From: Acidaminococcus fermentans
GTDB taxonomy: Bacteria; Bacillota; Negativicutes; Acidaminococcales; Acidaminococcaceae
Direction of reading: 5' to 3'
Assembly (NCBI RefSeq): GCF_009696675.1
Contig: NZ_VULN01000002.1
Coordinates: 156,138 to 220,137, forward strand
Length of the DNA stretch: 64,000 bases
The translations under genes and the position numbers were made by a program. The stretch's first letter is position 1, and the number at the start of each line of letters is the position of its first letter. Shown here one piece after another: positions 15,376-24,852 of this stretch. The notes below the pieces were generated by a model. The model had not been told where the DNA came from and did no database searches. It worked only from the letters and a program-made list of their open reading frames with translations.

Positions 15376-15726
15376 ATGATCATGAGCATTTTTTTCCTTC
15401 TGGGGGCTTTCCGGACGTTTTACTATGTCATATGGGAGGCTGCAGAGAGAAAAACAGCAACAGCCTGGCGGGTGATGTTTGGGCTGTTGGGGCTGGCTGA
15501 ACTGCTTCTGGCTTTTTATCTTTCACCGTTTTCTGCTGTTTTAAGAAATCTGGAAGAGCTGGAAACCGTTTATCATTATCTCATTCGGGCAGTCGTTGTT
15601 ATTTTTTTGATTTTGGGCTGGACCGAAAGCAAAAATCTGGAAAGCAAGACCCAAAGGAAAGTGAAATCGTATATGCTGCGGGTTTATATTGCTTTGCTCA
15701 TATACTTGGCCTTGAAATATTTGTGA
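15376..15726 (+). CDS. Hypothetical membrane protein, 116 aa
   Basis: No family recognised. Three or four membrane segments are visible: residues 2-20, about 32-52 (MFGLLGLAELLLAFYLS), about 67-83 (LIRAVVVIFLILGW) and 98-114. The charged loops are Lys/Arg- and Glu-rich. Its composition is AT-rich compared with flanking genes, as for the gene before it, and a CCAGAAAGGCAG site precedes ATG 15376. The pair may be a small transferred module. Confidence 0.6.
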   Translation: MIMSIFFLLGAFRTFYYVIWEAAERKTATAWRVMFGLLGLAELLLAFYLSPFSAVLRNLEELETVYHYLIRAVVVIFLILGWTESKNLESKTQRKVKSYMLRVYIALLIYLALKYL

Positions 15727-15832
15727 GGGTCTTGTTATTCAGAGAAAACTGCCAAGGCAGTTTTCTTCCATCGGCCGTTGACCGTTGACCGGCCTGGCTG
15801 CTTCAGCGGCCAGGCCTTGAAAGGAGAAATTC

Positions 15833-16123
15833 ATGGACACCATTCGTCTTGTAAAGGAACCGGAAAACTTCCGGGCGGCCCTGTATGACGGGGCCGTGGA
15901 AATCGGAAAATGCACCTATGGGGTGATCCGTCCCGGGGTTTGGACCCTGGAACACACCATTGTGGATCCCCAGTACGGAGGCCAGGGCCTGGCCGGGAAA
16001 CTGGTCCGGGCGGTGGCGGACATGGCCCGGGAAGCCGGGGTGAAGATCATCCCCCAGTGTTCCTATGCCCGGGTCCAGTTCGACCGGAAACCGGAATTTG
16101 CAGATGTGTATGAAAAAGAGTAG
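15833..16123 (+). CDS. Small GNAT-like N-acetyltransferase (COG2388/YidJ type)
   Basis: Short GNAT-fold protein of 96 aa, of the Gcn5-related type that is reduced to the acetyl-CoA-binding core. The acetyl-CoA loop is VDPQYGGQGLAGKLVRAV (about 44-61, Q/RxxGxG/A pattern) and the end is IIPQCSYARVQFDRKPEFADV, typical of this group. GAAAGGAGAAATTC precedes ATG 15833. The spacer before it carries short words (CCGTTGACCGTTGACCGG, 15775-15792). The acceptor substrate is unknown. Confidence 0.8.
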   Translation: MDTIRLVKEPENFRAALYDGAVEIGKCTYGVIRPGVWTLEHTIVDPQYGGQGLAGKLVRAVADMAREAGVKIIPQCSYARVQFDRKPEFADVYEKE

Positions 16124-16202
16124 AGTGTACAGAAACAAAAGTCCCAGAAACTGTTAAAAGAGATACAGAAGTGAACAATTTAAACTTTTTCAGAAAAAAT
16201 AT

Positions 16203-16231
16203 TTGACAAGCTGTTTCTCCAGTGCTACTAT
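16203..16231 (+). promoter_or_regulatory. Promoter of the trp operon
   Basis: TTGACA (16203-16208), 17-base spacer, TACTAT (16226-16231), preceded by an A/T-rich stretch. Transcription would start near 16238, directly ahead of the T-box leader. Confidence 0.85.
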
Positions 16232-16271
16232 ACAACCATCAATTCAATAAGAACCAAAAACCTTTGAGGTG

Positions 16272-16513
16272 GAGATAACGCCAGAAAATGTGCGCACAGA
16301 GAGTCCGGGAAGCTGAGAGCCGGACCGTGGCAGTCTGACAAATGGACCACTGAGGGCGCGATGAAATCTTCGGAAAGTATCCCGCGACGCAGCACCGACG
16401 TTACCGGTGAGGAATGTGTTGGCATTCTGCTTGAGGTGTGGAGCTTTGGCTCCATTACAGGGTGGTACCGCAGGTTATGACACCTGTCCTTGTAGGAGGA
16501 CAGGTGTTTTTTT
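16272..16513 (+). ncRNA. T-box leader of the trp operon (probable tRNA-Trp sensor)
   Basis: Cis-acting RNA that reads uncharged tRNA and prevents termination. Stem I elements: ACAGAGAG, GCTGAGAG, then AAATGGACCACTGAG, where TGG at 16343-16345 is the likely specifier codon (Trp). The T-box core AGGGTGGTACCGC is at 16459-16471. The terminator stem is CACCTGTCCT (16481-16490) / AGGACAGGTG (16497-16506) followed by seven T. Low charged tRNA-Trp would favour the antiterminator and expression of trpEGDCFBA. The assignment as T-box is firm; the specifier is inferred from its place before ACC and from the genes downstream. Confidence 0.94.
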
Positions 16514-16603
16514 ATTGCAGAGACAGTGACTTGCAGGAACAGGCATCCAGGTGGAATATCCAACCTGGATGTCTTTTTCTTTTATCAGTAAGGAGGAACA
16601 GTC

Positions 16604-18067
16604 ATGAAACAACAGAGTCTGGAAGAAAGCAAAGCCCTGGCCCAGGGATATGCGGCGGTGCCTGTGGTCCGGGAAATCCTGGCGGATACCGCCACTCCCA
16701 TCGGCCTGGTGAGCCTGGTGCGGAAGGAAAGCAGCCGGTATTTCCTGTTGGAAAGCCTGGAACAGAACGACCAGGCTGGCCGGTATTCCTTCATCGGCTT
16801 CGACCCTGTTGTCCGGCTCCGGGCCAAGGACCGGAACGCCCAGGTGGAATTTGCCGGCAGCCGGATCCCGGTAGATCCCAACCGGCCCCTGGAGGCCCTC
16901 CGGTCCATCCTGAAGGCCTACCGGGTCCCCAAAATCCCCGGGCTGCCTCCTTTTACCGGCGGGTTCGTAGGGTATTTCTCCTACGACTTTTTCCAGTACT
17001 GTGAACCCAGCCTCCATTTCGACCCGGCCAAGGCCACGGCCTTCCCGGATTTCGACCTGATGCTCTTCGACAAGGTGATCGCCTTCGACCGGGTGCTCCA
17101 GAAAATGTACCTGATCGTGAACATCAAGACCGATGACCTGGAAGGGAACTACGCCAAGGCCCAGAAGAACCTGGATGCCATGGAAGCCCTGGTCCGGCAG
17201 CCGGTGGCGCCGCCGGCCTTCACACCGGCTCATCTGGGGCCCATCACCAGCAATCAGGACAAAGCGACCTATGGAGAAAATGTGGAGAAGATCAAAGAAC
17301 ACATCCGGCAGGGGGATATTTTCCAGGCGGTGTATTCCCAGCGGTTCTCCGCTTCCTACGACCAGGATCTGTTCAACATGTACCGGATCCTCCGGACCAC
17401 CAACCCTTCCCAGTACATGGTGCTGCTGAAGAACGACAATCTGGAAATCGCCGGTTCTTCTCCGGAAACCCTGATCAAGGTCCAGGACCGGGAAATCACC
17501 TCCATGCCCATTGCGGGCACCCGGCGGAGAGGCCGGACCGAAGAGGAGGACAAAGCCCTGGAACGGGACATGCAGACGGACCCCAAGGAACTGGCGGAAC
17601 ACAATATGCTGGTGGACCTGGCCCGGAACGATGTGGGCAAGGTGGCGGAATTCGGGTCCGTAAAAGTCCATGATCATCTGCTGGTGAAAAAGTTCTCCCA
17701 TGTGATGCACATGACCACCCGGGTCACCGGTACTCTGAAGGAAGGGAAGGATGCCATCGACACCCTGTGTGCCGCCTTCCCGGCCGGGACCCTTTCCGGG
17801 GCTCCCAAAGTCCGGGCCTGTGAGATCCTGGATGGACTGGAACCGGAACGGCGGGGACCCTACGGCGGGGGCATGGGATACCTGGATTTTGCCGGGAACA
17901 TGGACATCTGCATTGTGATCCGCACCGCTGTGAAATACGGGGACACCGTTTCCTTCCAGACCGGCAGCGGTATTGTGGCCGACTCCAAGGTGGAGGACGA
18001 ATTCATGGAAACCATCAACAAGGCAGCGGCCGTACGGCAGGCTTTGGAAGCAACCACGGAGGCGTAA
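16604..18067 (+). CDS. trpE: Anthranilate synthase component I
   Basis: Converts chorismate and ammonia (from TrpG) to anthranilate, the first step of tryptophan synthesis; 487 aa. The N-terminal domain carries the feedback-inhibition motif LLES at residues 48-51, followed by GRYSFIGFDP. The C-terminal chorismate-binding domain shows IRQGDIFQAVYSQRF, PIAGTRRRG, EHNMLVDLARND, HVMHMTTRVTG and FPAGTLSGAPKVRA, all typical of TrpE. It begins 90 bases after the T-box terminator with AAGGAGG as ribosome-binding site. The LLES motif suggests inhibition by tryptophan in addition to T-box control. Confidence 0.97.
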   Translation: MKQQSLEESKALAQGYAAVPVVREILADTATPIGLVSLVRKESSRYFLLESLEQNDQAGRYSFIGFDPVVRLRAKDRNAQVEFAGSRIPVDPNRPLEALRSILKAYRVPKIPGLPPFTGGFVGYFSYDFFQYCEPSLHFDPAKATAFPDFDLMLFDKVIAFDRVLQKMYLIVNIKTDDLEGNYAKAQKNLDAMEALVRQPVAPPAFTPAHLGPITSNQDKATYGENVEKIKEHIRQGDIFQAVYSQRFSASYDQDLFNMYRILRTTNPSQYMVLLKNDNLEIAGSSPETLIKVQDREITSMPIAGTRRRGRTEEEDKALERDMQTDPKELAEHNMLVDLARNDVGKVAEFGSVKVHDHLLVKKFSHVMHMTTRVTGTLKEGKDAIDTLCAAFPAGTLSGAPKVRACEILDGLEPERRGPYGGGMGYLDFAGNMDICIVIRTAVKYGDTVSFQTGSGIVADSKVEDEFMETINKAAAVRQALEATTEA

Positions 18068-18068
18068 C

Positions 18069-18674
18069 ATGGAACTGATCATCGACAACTACGACAGCTT
18101 TACCTACAATCTGTATCAATATATGGGCACCCTGAACCCGGACATCCAGGTGATCCGGAACGATGCCATTACGGTGGAAGGGATCCGGAAGCTCCAGCCG
18201 GACCACCTGATCCTGTCTCCCGGGCCCGGCCGGCCCTGCGATGCAGGGGTCTGCGAACCGGCTCTCCGGGAACTGAAAGGGGAATTCCCCATCCTGGGGG
18301 TGTGCCTGGGCCATCAGGCCATCGGAGAAGTGTTCGGAGGCACCGTTACCTACGCCCGGCAGCTGATGCACGGGAAGCAGTCCACGGTGACCCTGGACCG
18401 GACTTCCCCCCTGTTCAAGGGCCTGCCGGAACAGATCCTGGTGGGGCGGTACCATTCCCTGGCCATCGACCCGGATAACCTGCCGGAAGTCCTGAAGGCA
18501 ACGGCCACTACGGAAGACGGGGAAGTGATGGCGGTGGAACATCGGGACTATCCCATTTACGGACTCCAGTTCCATCCGGAATCCATCCTGACCCCGGAAG
18601 GCATGACCATCATCCGGAATTTCCTGGATCTGAAAATCACCAAGCAGCAAGCAGGAGGCATAGATCATGATTAA
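18069..18674 (+). CDS. trpG: Anthranilate synthase component II (glutamine amidotransferase)
   Basis: Class I glutamine amidotransferase that feeds ammonia to TrpE; 201 aa. The catalytic triad is visible: Cys79 in GVCLGHQ, His170 and Glu172 in LQFHPESI. It also has the typical [15 protein letters not shown] start and [12 protein letters not shown] oxyanion strand. The start at 18069 is one base after the trpE stop; the open frame extends upstream but inside trpE. There is no fusion to trpD, unlike in enterics. It overlaps trpD by 8 bases. Confidence 0.96.
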   Translation: MELIIDNYDSFTYNLYQYMGTLNPDIQVIRNDAITVEGIRKLQPDHLILSPGPGRPCDAGVCEPALRELKGEFPILGVCLGHQAIGEVFGGTVTYARQLMHGKQSTVTLDRTSPLFKGLPEQILVGRYHSLAIDPDNLPEVLKATATTEDGEVMAVEHRDYPIYGLQFHPESILTPEGMTIIRNFLDLKITKQQAGGIDHD

Positions 18675-19689
18675 AGAAGCCATCATCAAACTGGTCAACA
18701 AAGGAGACCTGACCTACAACGAAGCCAAGGAAGTGATGCTGGAGATCATGGGAGGCAAGACCACTCCCACCCAGAATGCAGCGTTCCTGGCGGCTCTTTC
18801 CACCAAAAGCGCCAAGGCGGAAACCATCGACGAAATCACCGGCTGTGCGGAAGCCATGCGGTCCCTGGCCACTCCCGTCCCCCATCCCGGGATGGAAGTG
18901 ATGGAAATCGTGGGCACCGGCGGGGACGGAGCCCATTCCTTCAACATTTCCACCACCTCCGCCATGGTACTGGCCGCCGGCGGGGTGAAGGTGGCCAAAC
19001 ACGGGAACCGGGCCGCTTCTTCCCTGTGCGGCACCGCGGACTGTCTGGAAGCCCTGGGGGTGAACATCCAGCAGGATCCGGCCCTGGCTCTGAAAATGCT
19101 GGAGGAGACCAACTTCTGCTTCCTGTTTGCCCAGAAATACCATGCAGCCATGAAGTATGTGGGGCCCATCCGGAAGGAACTGGGGTTCCGGACCGTGTTC
19201 AATATCCTGGGGCCCCTTACCAACCCGGCCAAACCGGAAATGTTCCTCCTGGGGGTCTATGACGGCTACCTGGTGGAACCTTTGGCCAAGGTGCTGTGTT
19301 CCCTGGGGGTGAAACGGGGCCTGGTGGCCTACGGCCAGGAAAAACTGGACGAAATCTCTCCCAACGGGCCCACCACCATCTGTGAGCTCCGGGACGGGTA
19401 CTACCGGTCTTCGGTGATCCGGCCGGAAGATTTCGGTCTGGTTCCCGGGAAGAAAGAAGACCTGGTGGGAGGGACCCCGGAAGAAAATGCCCGGATCACC
19501 CGGGACATCCTCTCCGGGAAGCTCCAGGGCACCAAACGGAATGCGGTGCTCATGAATGCCGGGGCCGGCCTGTTCGTGGCCGGGAAGGCGGACACCATCG
19601 CTGACGGGGTGAAACTGGCGGCGGAACTCATTGACAGCGGCAAGGCCCTGGCCGCCCTAGAAAAAGTCATCAAAGTCAGCAACGAATAA
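18667..19689 (+). CDS. trpD: Anthranilate phosphoribosyltransferase
   Basis: Transfers phosphoribose from PRPP to anthranilate; 340 aa, the usual length. Signature motifs: [17 protein letters not shown] (PRPP loop), [21 protein letters not shown] (anthranilate/PRPP site), [36 protein letters not shown]. It overlaps the end of trpG, so translation is probably coupled. Confidence 0.97.
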   Translation: MIKEAIIKLVNKGDLTYNEAKEVMLEIMGGKTTPTQNAAFLAALSTKSAKAETIDEITGCAEAMRSLATPVPHPGMEVMEIVGTGGDGAHSFNISTTSAMVLAAGGVKVAKHGNRAASSLCGTADCLEALGVNIQQDPALALKMLEETNFCFLFAQKYHAAMKYVGPIRKELGFRTVFNILGPLTNPAKPEMFLLGVYDGYLVEPLAKVLCSLGVKRGLVAYGQEKLDEISPNGPTTICELRDGYYRSSVIRPEDFGLVPGKKEDLVGGTPEENARITRDILSGKLQGTKRNAVLMNAGAGLFVAGKADTIADGVKLAAELIDSGKALAALEKVIKVSNE

Positions 19690-19705
19690 ACGGAAGGTGC
19701 GGAAC

Positions 19706-20491
19706 ATGATCCTGGATACCCTGGCAGAAGCCACCCGGCAGCGGGTGGAAAAACAGAAAAAGGAAAAAGACTTCTACACCCTCCGGCGGGAAGCGGAAGC
19801 CCTGCCCCGGGACCGGGAGGGCTGCTTCCGGGAAGCCCTGGGGAGACCGGGCCTCAACTTCATTACGGAAGTGAAGAAGGCCTCTCCGTCCAAAGGGCTC
19901 ATCGCTCCTGACTTTCCCTATGTGGCCATTGCCCGGCAGTATGAAGCCCTGGGGGCTGCCGCCATTTCCGTGCTGACGGAAACGGACTACTTCCTGGGCA
20001 GCGACCGGTATCTCCGGGAAATCCGACAGGCGGTGGGAACGCCCCTCCTGCGGAAGGACTTCACCCTGGATGACTACATGGTGTGCCAGGCCAAGACCCT
20101 GGGGGCCGATGCCATCCTGCTGATCGCCGCCATCCTCAGCGACAGCCAGCTCCAGGAATACCGGCTGCTGGCGGAAAGCCTGGGCATGGACGCCCTGGTG
20201 GAAGCCCATGATGAAGAGGAAGTGGAACGGGCCCTCCGGAGCGGCGCCCGGGTCATCGGAGTGAACAACCGGAACCTGAAGGACTTTACCGTGGACATCG
20301 GCAACAGCCTCCGGCTCCGGTCCCTGGTACCGGAAACCATTCCCTTTGTGGCGGAAAGCGGCATCAAAAGCCGGCAGCAGACCGCCCAACTGGAACAGGC
20401 CGGGGTCAACGGAGTGCTCATCGGGGAAACCCTCATGCGGAGCCCGGATATGAAAGCCGCCCTGGCAGAACTGCGGGGTGAGGTCCTGTGA
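19706..20491 (+). CDS. trpC: Indole-3-glycerol phosphate synthase
   Basis: Closes the indole ring from CdRP; TIM-barrel enzyme of 261 aa. Motifs: FITEVKKASPSKGLI (substrate-binding Lys and Ser), SVLTETDYFLGS, LLRKDFTLDDYMV, GVNNRNLKDFTVD, FVAESGIK. It is not fused to TrpF. ATG 19706 is preferred over the GTG at 19697 because GGAAGG at 19692-19697 is correctly placed for it. Confidence 0.96.
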   Translation: MILDTLAEATRQRVEKQKKEKDFYTLRREAEALPRDREGCFREALGRPGLNFITEVKKASPSKGLIAPDFPYVAIARQYEALGAAAISVLTETDYFLGSDRYLREIRQAVGTPLLRKDFTLDDYMVCQAKTLGADAILLIAAILSDSQLQEYRLLAESLGMDALVEAHDEEEVERALRSGARVIGVNNRNLKDFTVDIGNSLRLRSLVPETIPFVAESGIKSRQQTAQLEQAGVNGVLIGETLMRSPDMKAALAELRGEVL

Positions 20492-21114
20492 CGAAAATCA
20501 AGCTGTGCGGGATCCGGCGGCCAGAGGATGTGGCCATGGTGAACCGGGCCCAGCCGGATTATGCCGGGTTCATCTTCGCCCCCGGCAGGCGGCAGGTAAC
20601 GGCGGAACAGGCAGAAAACCTCCGCCGGCAGCTGGACCCGGCCATTGCCGCCGTAGGCGTCTTCGTAAAGGCTCCTGTGGAAGAAGCGGCGGCCCTGGCC
20701 AACCGGGGCACCATCCAGCTGATCCAGCTCCATGGAGAAGAAGACGAAGCCTATGTGAAGGCCCTCCGAGAACGGACAACGGCTCCCATCATCCGGGTGA
20801 TACGGGTACGGGGACCGGAAAGCCTCCGGGACCTGGACCGGTATGACTGCGATTATTTCCTGCTGGATACCTATTCCGGCAGCCAGTTCGGAGGGCTGGG
20901 GAAAACCTTCGACCACAGTCTGCTCCGGCAGGCCCGGTTCCCCAGACCCTTTTTCCTGGCCGGGGGACTGGATGCAGACAATGTGGCGGCGGCCATTGCT
21001 GGGTGCAGCCCCTTCGGGGTGGATACCAGCAGCGGCATCGAAACTGCCGGAACGAAAGATGAAAACAAAATCCGCGCTTTTGTGAGCGCTGTAAGAAAAG
21101 AGGAAGAATCATGA
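20488..21114 (+). CDS. trpF: Phosphoribosylanthranilate isomerase
   Basis: Amadori isomerase converting PRA to CdRP; 208 aa TIM barrel. The general-base Cys is in [11 protein letters not shown] (residues 5-15); [13 protein letters not shown] and the C-terminal [15 protein letters not shown] and [10 protein letters not shown] are typical. It starts with GTG overlapping the trpC stop (GTGA) and ends overlapping trpB (ATGA). Confidence 0.96.
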   Translation: MTKIKLCGIRRPEDVAMVNRAQPDYAGFIFAPGRRQVTAEQAENLRRQLDPAIAAVGVFVKAPVEEAAALANRGTIQLIQLHGEEDEAYVKALRERTTAPIIRVIRVRGPESLRDLDRYDCDYFLLDTYSGSQFGGLGKTFDHSLLRQARFPRPFFLAGGLDADNVAAAIAGCSPFGVDTSSGIETAGTKDENKIRAFVSAVRKEEES

Positions 21115-22295
21115 GCAATGGAAGATTTGGCAGACACGGCGGCCAATATGTATCGGAAACCCTGATGAACGCAGTGCTGCAGCTGGACGAAGCCTACAAC
21201 CGGTTCAAGGATGATCCGGAATTCCTTCAGGAACTGCGGACTCTGTACCATGACTATGCCAACCGGCCCAGCCTGCTGTACTATGCGGAAAAGATGACCA
21301 GGGATCTGGGGGGCGCCAAAATCTATCTGAAACGGGAAGACCTGAACCACACCGGGGCTCACAAGATCAACAACGCCCTGGGCCAGTGCCTCTTGGCCAA
21401 GAAAATGGGCAAGAAACGGGTCATCGCCGAAACCGGCGCCGGCCAGCACGGGGTGGCCACCGCTACTGTGGCGGCTCTCATGGGCCTGGAATGTGAAGTG
21501 TACATGGGCAAGGAGGACACCATCCGCCAGGCCCTGAACGTGTACCGGATGGAACTTCTGGGGGCCAAAGTGGTGCCAGTGACCACCGGCACTGGCACCC
21601 TGAAGGACGCGGTCAGCGAGGCCATGCGGGATTGGTGCACCAATGTGGAAAACACCTTCTATGTGCTGGGATCCTGCATGGGGCCCCATCCCTATCCCAC
21701 CATCGTCCGTGATTTCCAGAAAATCATCGGGGAAGAAGTGAAAGCCCAGATGCTGGAGAAGGAAGGCCGGCTGCCCGATGTGGTCATGGCCTGCGTAGGG
21801 GGCGGCAGCAATGCCATCGGCTTGTTCTACGATTTCATCCCGGACAAAAACGTCCAGCTGATCGGGGTGGAAGCCGCCGGCCGGGGAGTGAACACCGCGG
21901 AAACCGCCGCCACCATCGCCCGGGGGAAACCGGGGATCTTCCACGGGATGGAATCCTATTTCCTCCAGGATGAAGACGGGCAGATCGCCCCGGTGTACTC
22001 CATTTCCGCCGGTCTGGATTATCCGGGGATCGGGCCGGAACACGCCAACCTGTACGATACGGGCCGTGCCCAGTACGTGCCCATCACCGACGACGAATCG
22101 GTGGAAGCGTTTGAATATCTGTCCCGGACGGAAGGCATCATTCCGGCCATTGAAAGTGCCCATGCGGTGGCCTATGCCATGAAACTGGCACCCACCCTGC
22201 CCAAGGACAAGATCATCGTGGTGAACCTGTCCGGCCGGGGGGACAAAGACGTGGCAGCCATTGCCAGATACAAGGGGGTAGACCTGCATGACTAG
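21111..22295 (+). CDS. trpB: Tryptophan synthase beta chain
   Basis: PLP enzyme that joins indole and serine; 394 aa, TrpB1 type. The PLP lysine is Lys85 in [13 protein letters not shown]; the phosphate-binding loop is [10 protein letters not shown], and [16 protein letters not shown] is the classic N-terminus. It partners with TrpA, whose gene overlaps by 8 bases, and is translationally coupled to trpF. Confidence 0.97.
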   Translation: MSNGRFGRHGGQYVSETLMNAVLQLDEAYNRFKDDPEFLQELRTLYHDYANRPSLLYYAEKMTRDLGGAKIYLKREDLNHTGAHKINNALGQCLLAKKMGKKRVIAETGAGQHGVATATVAALMGLECEVYMGKEDTIRQALNVYRMELLGAKVVPVTTGTGTLKDAVSEAMRDWCTNVENTFYVLGSCMGPHPYPTIVRDFQKIIGEEVKAQMLEKEGRLPDVVMACVGGGSNAIGLFYDFIPDKNVQLIGVEAAGRGVNTAETAATIARGKPGIFHGMESYFLQDEDGQIAPVYSISAGLDYPGIGPEHANLYDTGRAQYVPITDDESVEAFEYLSRTEGIIPAIESAHAVAYAMKLAPTLPKDKIIVVNLSGRGDKDVAAIARYKGVDLHD

Positions 22296-23070
22296 GATAA
22301 CTGACGCATTCAAGAAACAGGGGAAGCTGTTCATTCCCTTCATTACCGCAGGGGATCCGGACCTGGACACTACGGAAAAACTGATTTATGCCATGGAAGA
22401 GGCAGGAGCCGGGCTCATTGAAATCGGCATCCCCTTCTCCGATCCCACTGCCGAAGGGCCGGTGATCCTGGAAGCGGACACCCGGGCCCTGGCTGCAGGG
22501 ACCAGGATCAAGGCCATTTTCGCCATGCTGGCCCGGGTCCGGGAAAAGACCCGGATCCCCATGGTGTTCCTCACCTATGTGAACCCCATCTTCACCTACG
22601 GCCGGGAGAAGTTCTTCCAGCAGTGCCGGGATGTGAAAATCGACGGGGTCATCGTCCCGGACGTGCCCTATGAAGAAAAGGACACCATCGCTCCGGAAGC
22701 GGAAAAATACGGGGTGGAGATCATTTCCATGATTGCTCCCACCTCCCACCAGCGGATCCAGATGATTGCCAGAGAAGCCCAGGGATATATTTACCTGGTT
22801 TCTTCTCTGGGGGTCACCGGGGTGCGGAAATCCATTACCACCAACCTGAAGGAAATCGTGGACAAGATCCGGGAAGTCTCCGACAAACCCATTGCTGTAG
22901 GCTTCGGCATCTCCACCCCGGAACAGGCCAAAGAAATGGCAGCCATCAGCGACGGAGCCATCGTAGGCAGCGCCATCGTGAAACTCTGCGCCCAGTACGG
23001 TAAAGACGCCGTGGAACCGGTGAAGGCGTACGTAAAGGAAATGGCAGAGGCAGTGGAAGAGGCGAAGTGA
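22288..23070 (+). CDS. trpA: Tryptophan synthase alpha chain
   Basis: Cleaves indole-glycerol phosphate to indole for TrpB; 260 aa. The catalytic Glu is Glu45 in [11 protein letters not shown]. The second acid, Asp60 of the Salmonella enzyme, is Glu56 here (PTAEGP rather than PLADGP), a conservative change that I believe occurs in some Firmicute TrpA proteins. The phosphate-binding GFGISTPEQ and GSAIVK segments are intact. It is the last gene of the operon; a strong terminator follows after about 40 bases. Confidence 0.96.
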   Translation: MTRITDAFKKQGKLFIPFITAGDPDLDTTEKLIYAMEEAGAGLIEIGIPFSDPTAEGPVILEADTRALAAGTRIKAIFAMLARVREKTRIPMVFLTYVNPIFTYGREKFFQQCRDVKIDGVIVPDVPYEEKDTIAPEAEKYGVEIISMIAPTSHQRIQMIAREAQGYIYLVSSLGVTGVRKSITTNLKEIVDKIREVSDKPIAVGFGISTPEQAKEMAAISDGAIVGSAIVKLCAQYGKDAVEPVKAYVKEMAEAVEEAK

Positions 23071-23111
23071 AACAAGGCTGTTGCTTCTCCGCCAGCTGCG
23101 GCCCGTGACCA

Positions 23112-23142
23112 GGGGGTGTGAATTCTTTCACACCCCCTTTTT
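23112..23142 (+). terminator. Terminator of the trp operon
   Basis: Perfect stem GGGGGTGTGAA (23112-23122) / TTCACACCCCC (23127-23137) with TTCT loop, then TTTTT. A near copy of this stem follows priA at 47267. Confidence 0.9.
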
Positions 23143-23226
23143 CTGATGCATCCATTTCTTTTTTACGGTATAATAGAAATGAAAGAAGGAATGATCATAA
23201 ATTGTAACGTTTAAAGGAGAACCATC

Positions 23227-24606
23227 ATGCTGGGAAAATATAAAGCGGTGATTGCGGGAATCGGGGTCCTTTTGGCGGCGGTGGCGGGATTTTTCCTGCT
23301 GGGGCCGGGAAAGAAGCCGGACCCGGGCCAGGTGGCCCAGATCCAGGGGAAACGGAACATCCTGGTGATGGGAGTGGACAGGCGGAGCGGCGATACCGGC
23401 CGGTCTGACACCCTTTTTGTGACCATGCTGGACACTTCCCGGAACCAGGCAGCTCTTTTGTCCATCCCCCGGGATACCCTGGTCTCCATTCCCGGCCACG
23501 GCTGGGACAAGGTGAACCATGCCTATGCCTACGGAGGCCATGAACTGAGCCGGAAGACTGTGGAAAACTTCCTGGGGATCCCCATCAGCAACTATGTACT
23601 GGTGGATTTCCAGGGGTTCATCAAGCTGGTGGATGCCATTGGCGGGGTGGACATCGATGTGGAAAAGTCCATGCAGTATACGGACCCTTATGACGGGGAA
23701 AACGGCCTGGTGATCAATCTCCAGCCCGGGAAGCAGCATATGGACGGGACCACCGCCATCCAGTACGTCCGGTACCGGGACGAGGAAGGGGACATCGGCC
23801 GGGTGGCCCGGCAGCAGAAGTTCATGAAGGCGGTGTTCGCCAAGCTCCGGTCCGCCAGCCTCCTGACCCGGGCCCCGGAAATCGCCCATACTCTGTACCA
23901 GAGCATCGATACGGATCTGTCGGCAGGGGACCTGGCATCTCTTTTGGTGACCTTTGCCAAGAACGTGTCCGGCACCTCCCAGCTGGAAACCGCCATGGTC
24001 CAGGGAAGCCCCGCCTATATTGATGACATCAGCTACTGGATCCCCAACATGACGGCCCTGCGCCAGCAGGTGGCCCAGCTCCAGGGGGTCCAGCCAGGGG
24101 AAGGGTACCGGATGGCGGCCCAGGCAGCCAAGAAGAAGTATGACGAACTGCTGGGCACCAACAGTGCCGCCGGCAGCGGGGAGAAACGGACTCTCCAGGT
24201 GCAGAACCAGGAACTGAAGAAAGCCGTGGAAAAAGCCCGGAAAATGGACAAAGAAAAAGCGGCCCTGCCTGTGGGAGACAGCAGCGGTACCGGCAAGGGC
24301 AGCACGGCGCCCAATCTGCCGCCCCCGCCGCCCCAGAAAACCCTCCGGGCCTCCCTGGTCAACTGCAGCGGCAATCCTCAGTACGGAGTGGAAGCGGCCA
24401 ATGACGCCCGGAACGCCGGGTTTGCCATTGTGAGCATCACCAACGGCAGCCCCATGGACCGGACCCAGGTGCTGATCAATGCCGGCAGCAGCGCCGCCGA
24501 AGAGCGCACAGGAGCCCTGCCTTTCGACTTCCAGCTGATCCAGGGAGCCGTAAGCCCCAGCAGCGGGGATGTGGTGATTTATGTAGGACGGGATTATGGG
24601 AAGTAG
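23227..24606 (+). CDS. LytR-CpsA-Psr family protein with LytR_C domain
   Basis: Membrane-anchored LCP protein, 459 aa; the family transfers undecaprenyl-linked glycopolymers to peptidoglycan. N-terminal membrane helix at about 6-25, then the LCP domain: NILVMGVDRRSGDTGRSDTLFV (Arg/Asp pyrophosphate ligands), LLSIPRDTLVSIPG, KVNHAYAYGG, YVLVDFQGFIKLVDAIGGVDIDV, YVRYRDEEGDIGRVARQQKF. A charged coiled linker and a PPPPP stretch (about residues 350-365) lead to a LytR_C domain (SLVNCSGNPQYGVEAANDARNAGF). TATAAT at 23169-23174 may be its -10. It appears to be a single gene. Confidence 0.93.
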   Translation: MLGKYKAVIAGIGVLLAAVAGFFLLGPGKKPDPGQVAQIQGKRNILVMGVDRRSGDTGRSDTLFVTMLDTSRNQAALLSIPRDTLVSIPGHGWDKVNHAYAYGGHELSRKTVENFLGIPISNYVLVDFQGFIKLVDAIGGVDIDVEKSMQYTDPYDGENGLVINLQPGKQHMDGTTAIQYVRYRDEEGDIGRVARQQKFMKAVFAKLRSASLLTRAPEIAHTLYQSIDTDLSAGDLASLLVTFAKNVSGTSQLETAMVQGSPAYIDDISYWIPNMTALRQQVAQLQGVQPGEGYRMAAQAAKKKYDELLGTNSAAGSGEKRTLQVQNQELKKAVEKARKMDKEKAALPVGDSSGTGKGSTAPNLPPPPPQKTLRASLVNCSGNPQYGVEAANDARNAGFAIVSITNGSPMDRTQVLINAGSSAAEERTGALPFDFQLIQGAVSPSSGDVVIYVGRDYGK

Positions 24607-24667
24607 GGGGGTGAATGAATTCACCCCGGTCGCGGACCGCGACTTATAGCTCGCGACTCGCGACCAA

Positions 24668-24701
24668 AAGTGGTTGTTGCCTACGCAACAGCCACTTTTT
24701 T
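24668..24701 (+). terminator. Terminator, TTGTTGC family
   Basis: Stem AAGTGG-TGTTGC / GCAACA-CCACTT (24668-24696, one T-G pair) with CTAC loop and a T tract to 24701. It ends the LCP transcript. Confidence 0.8.
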
Positions 24702-24765
24702 ACTCTACCAACATTATATGAATTAACCAACAAATAAAATAACTATGAAAAAACTGAAAATATTC

Positions 24766-24794
24766 TTGCATATTGTATACAAGAGTGCTATAAT
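24766..24794 (+). promoter_or_regulatory. Promoter with TTGTATACAA palindrome in the spacer
   Basis: TTGCAT (24766-24771), 17-base spacer, TATAAT (24789-24794). The spacer contains the palindrome TTGTATACAA (24773-24782). It drives only the short RNA unit below unless that terminator is read through. Confidence 0.75.
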
Positions 24795-24800
24795 GCAACT

Positions 24801-24852
24801 GTAAGTTGAATTTGCCCCTCATTTGGCCCTTGTTTTCAAGGGCTTTTTTTTT
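24801..24852 (+). ncRNA. Candidate short RNA or attenuated leader
   Basis: From the expected start of the promoter at 24766-24794 to a strong terminator, GCCCTTG (24826-24832) TTTT CAAGGGC (24837-24843) followed by twelve T, only about 50 bases are transcribed. No open frame with a ribosome-binding site lies inside. It may be a small RNA, or the leader of the aroE-like operon about 340 bases downstream. No known riboswitch fold is recognised. Confidence 0.5.

Noticed and set aside
16272..16513. Possible tRNA gene in the trp leader
   Set aside because: The stems and the AGGGTGGTACCGC core identify a T-box leader; no tRNA cloverleaf was found here or elsewhere in the window.
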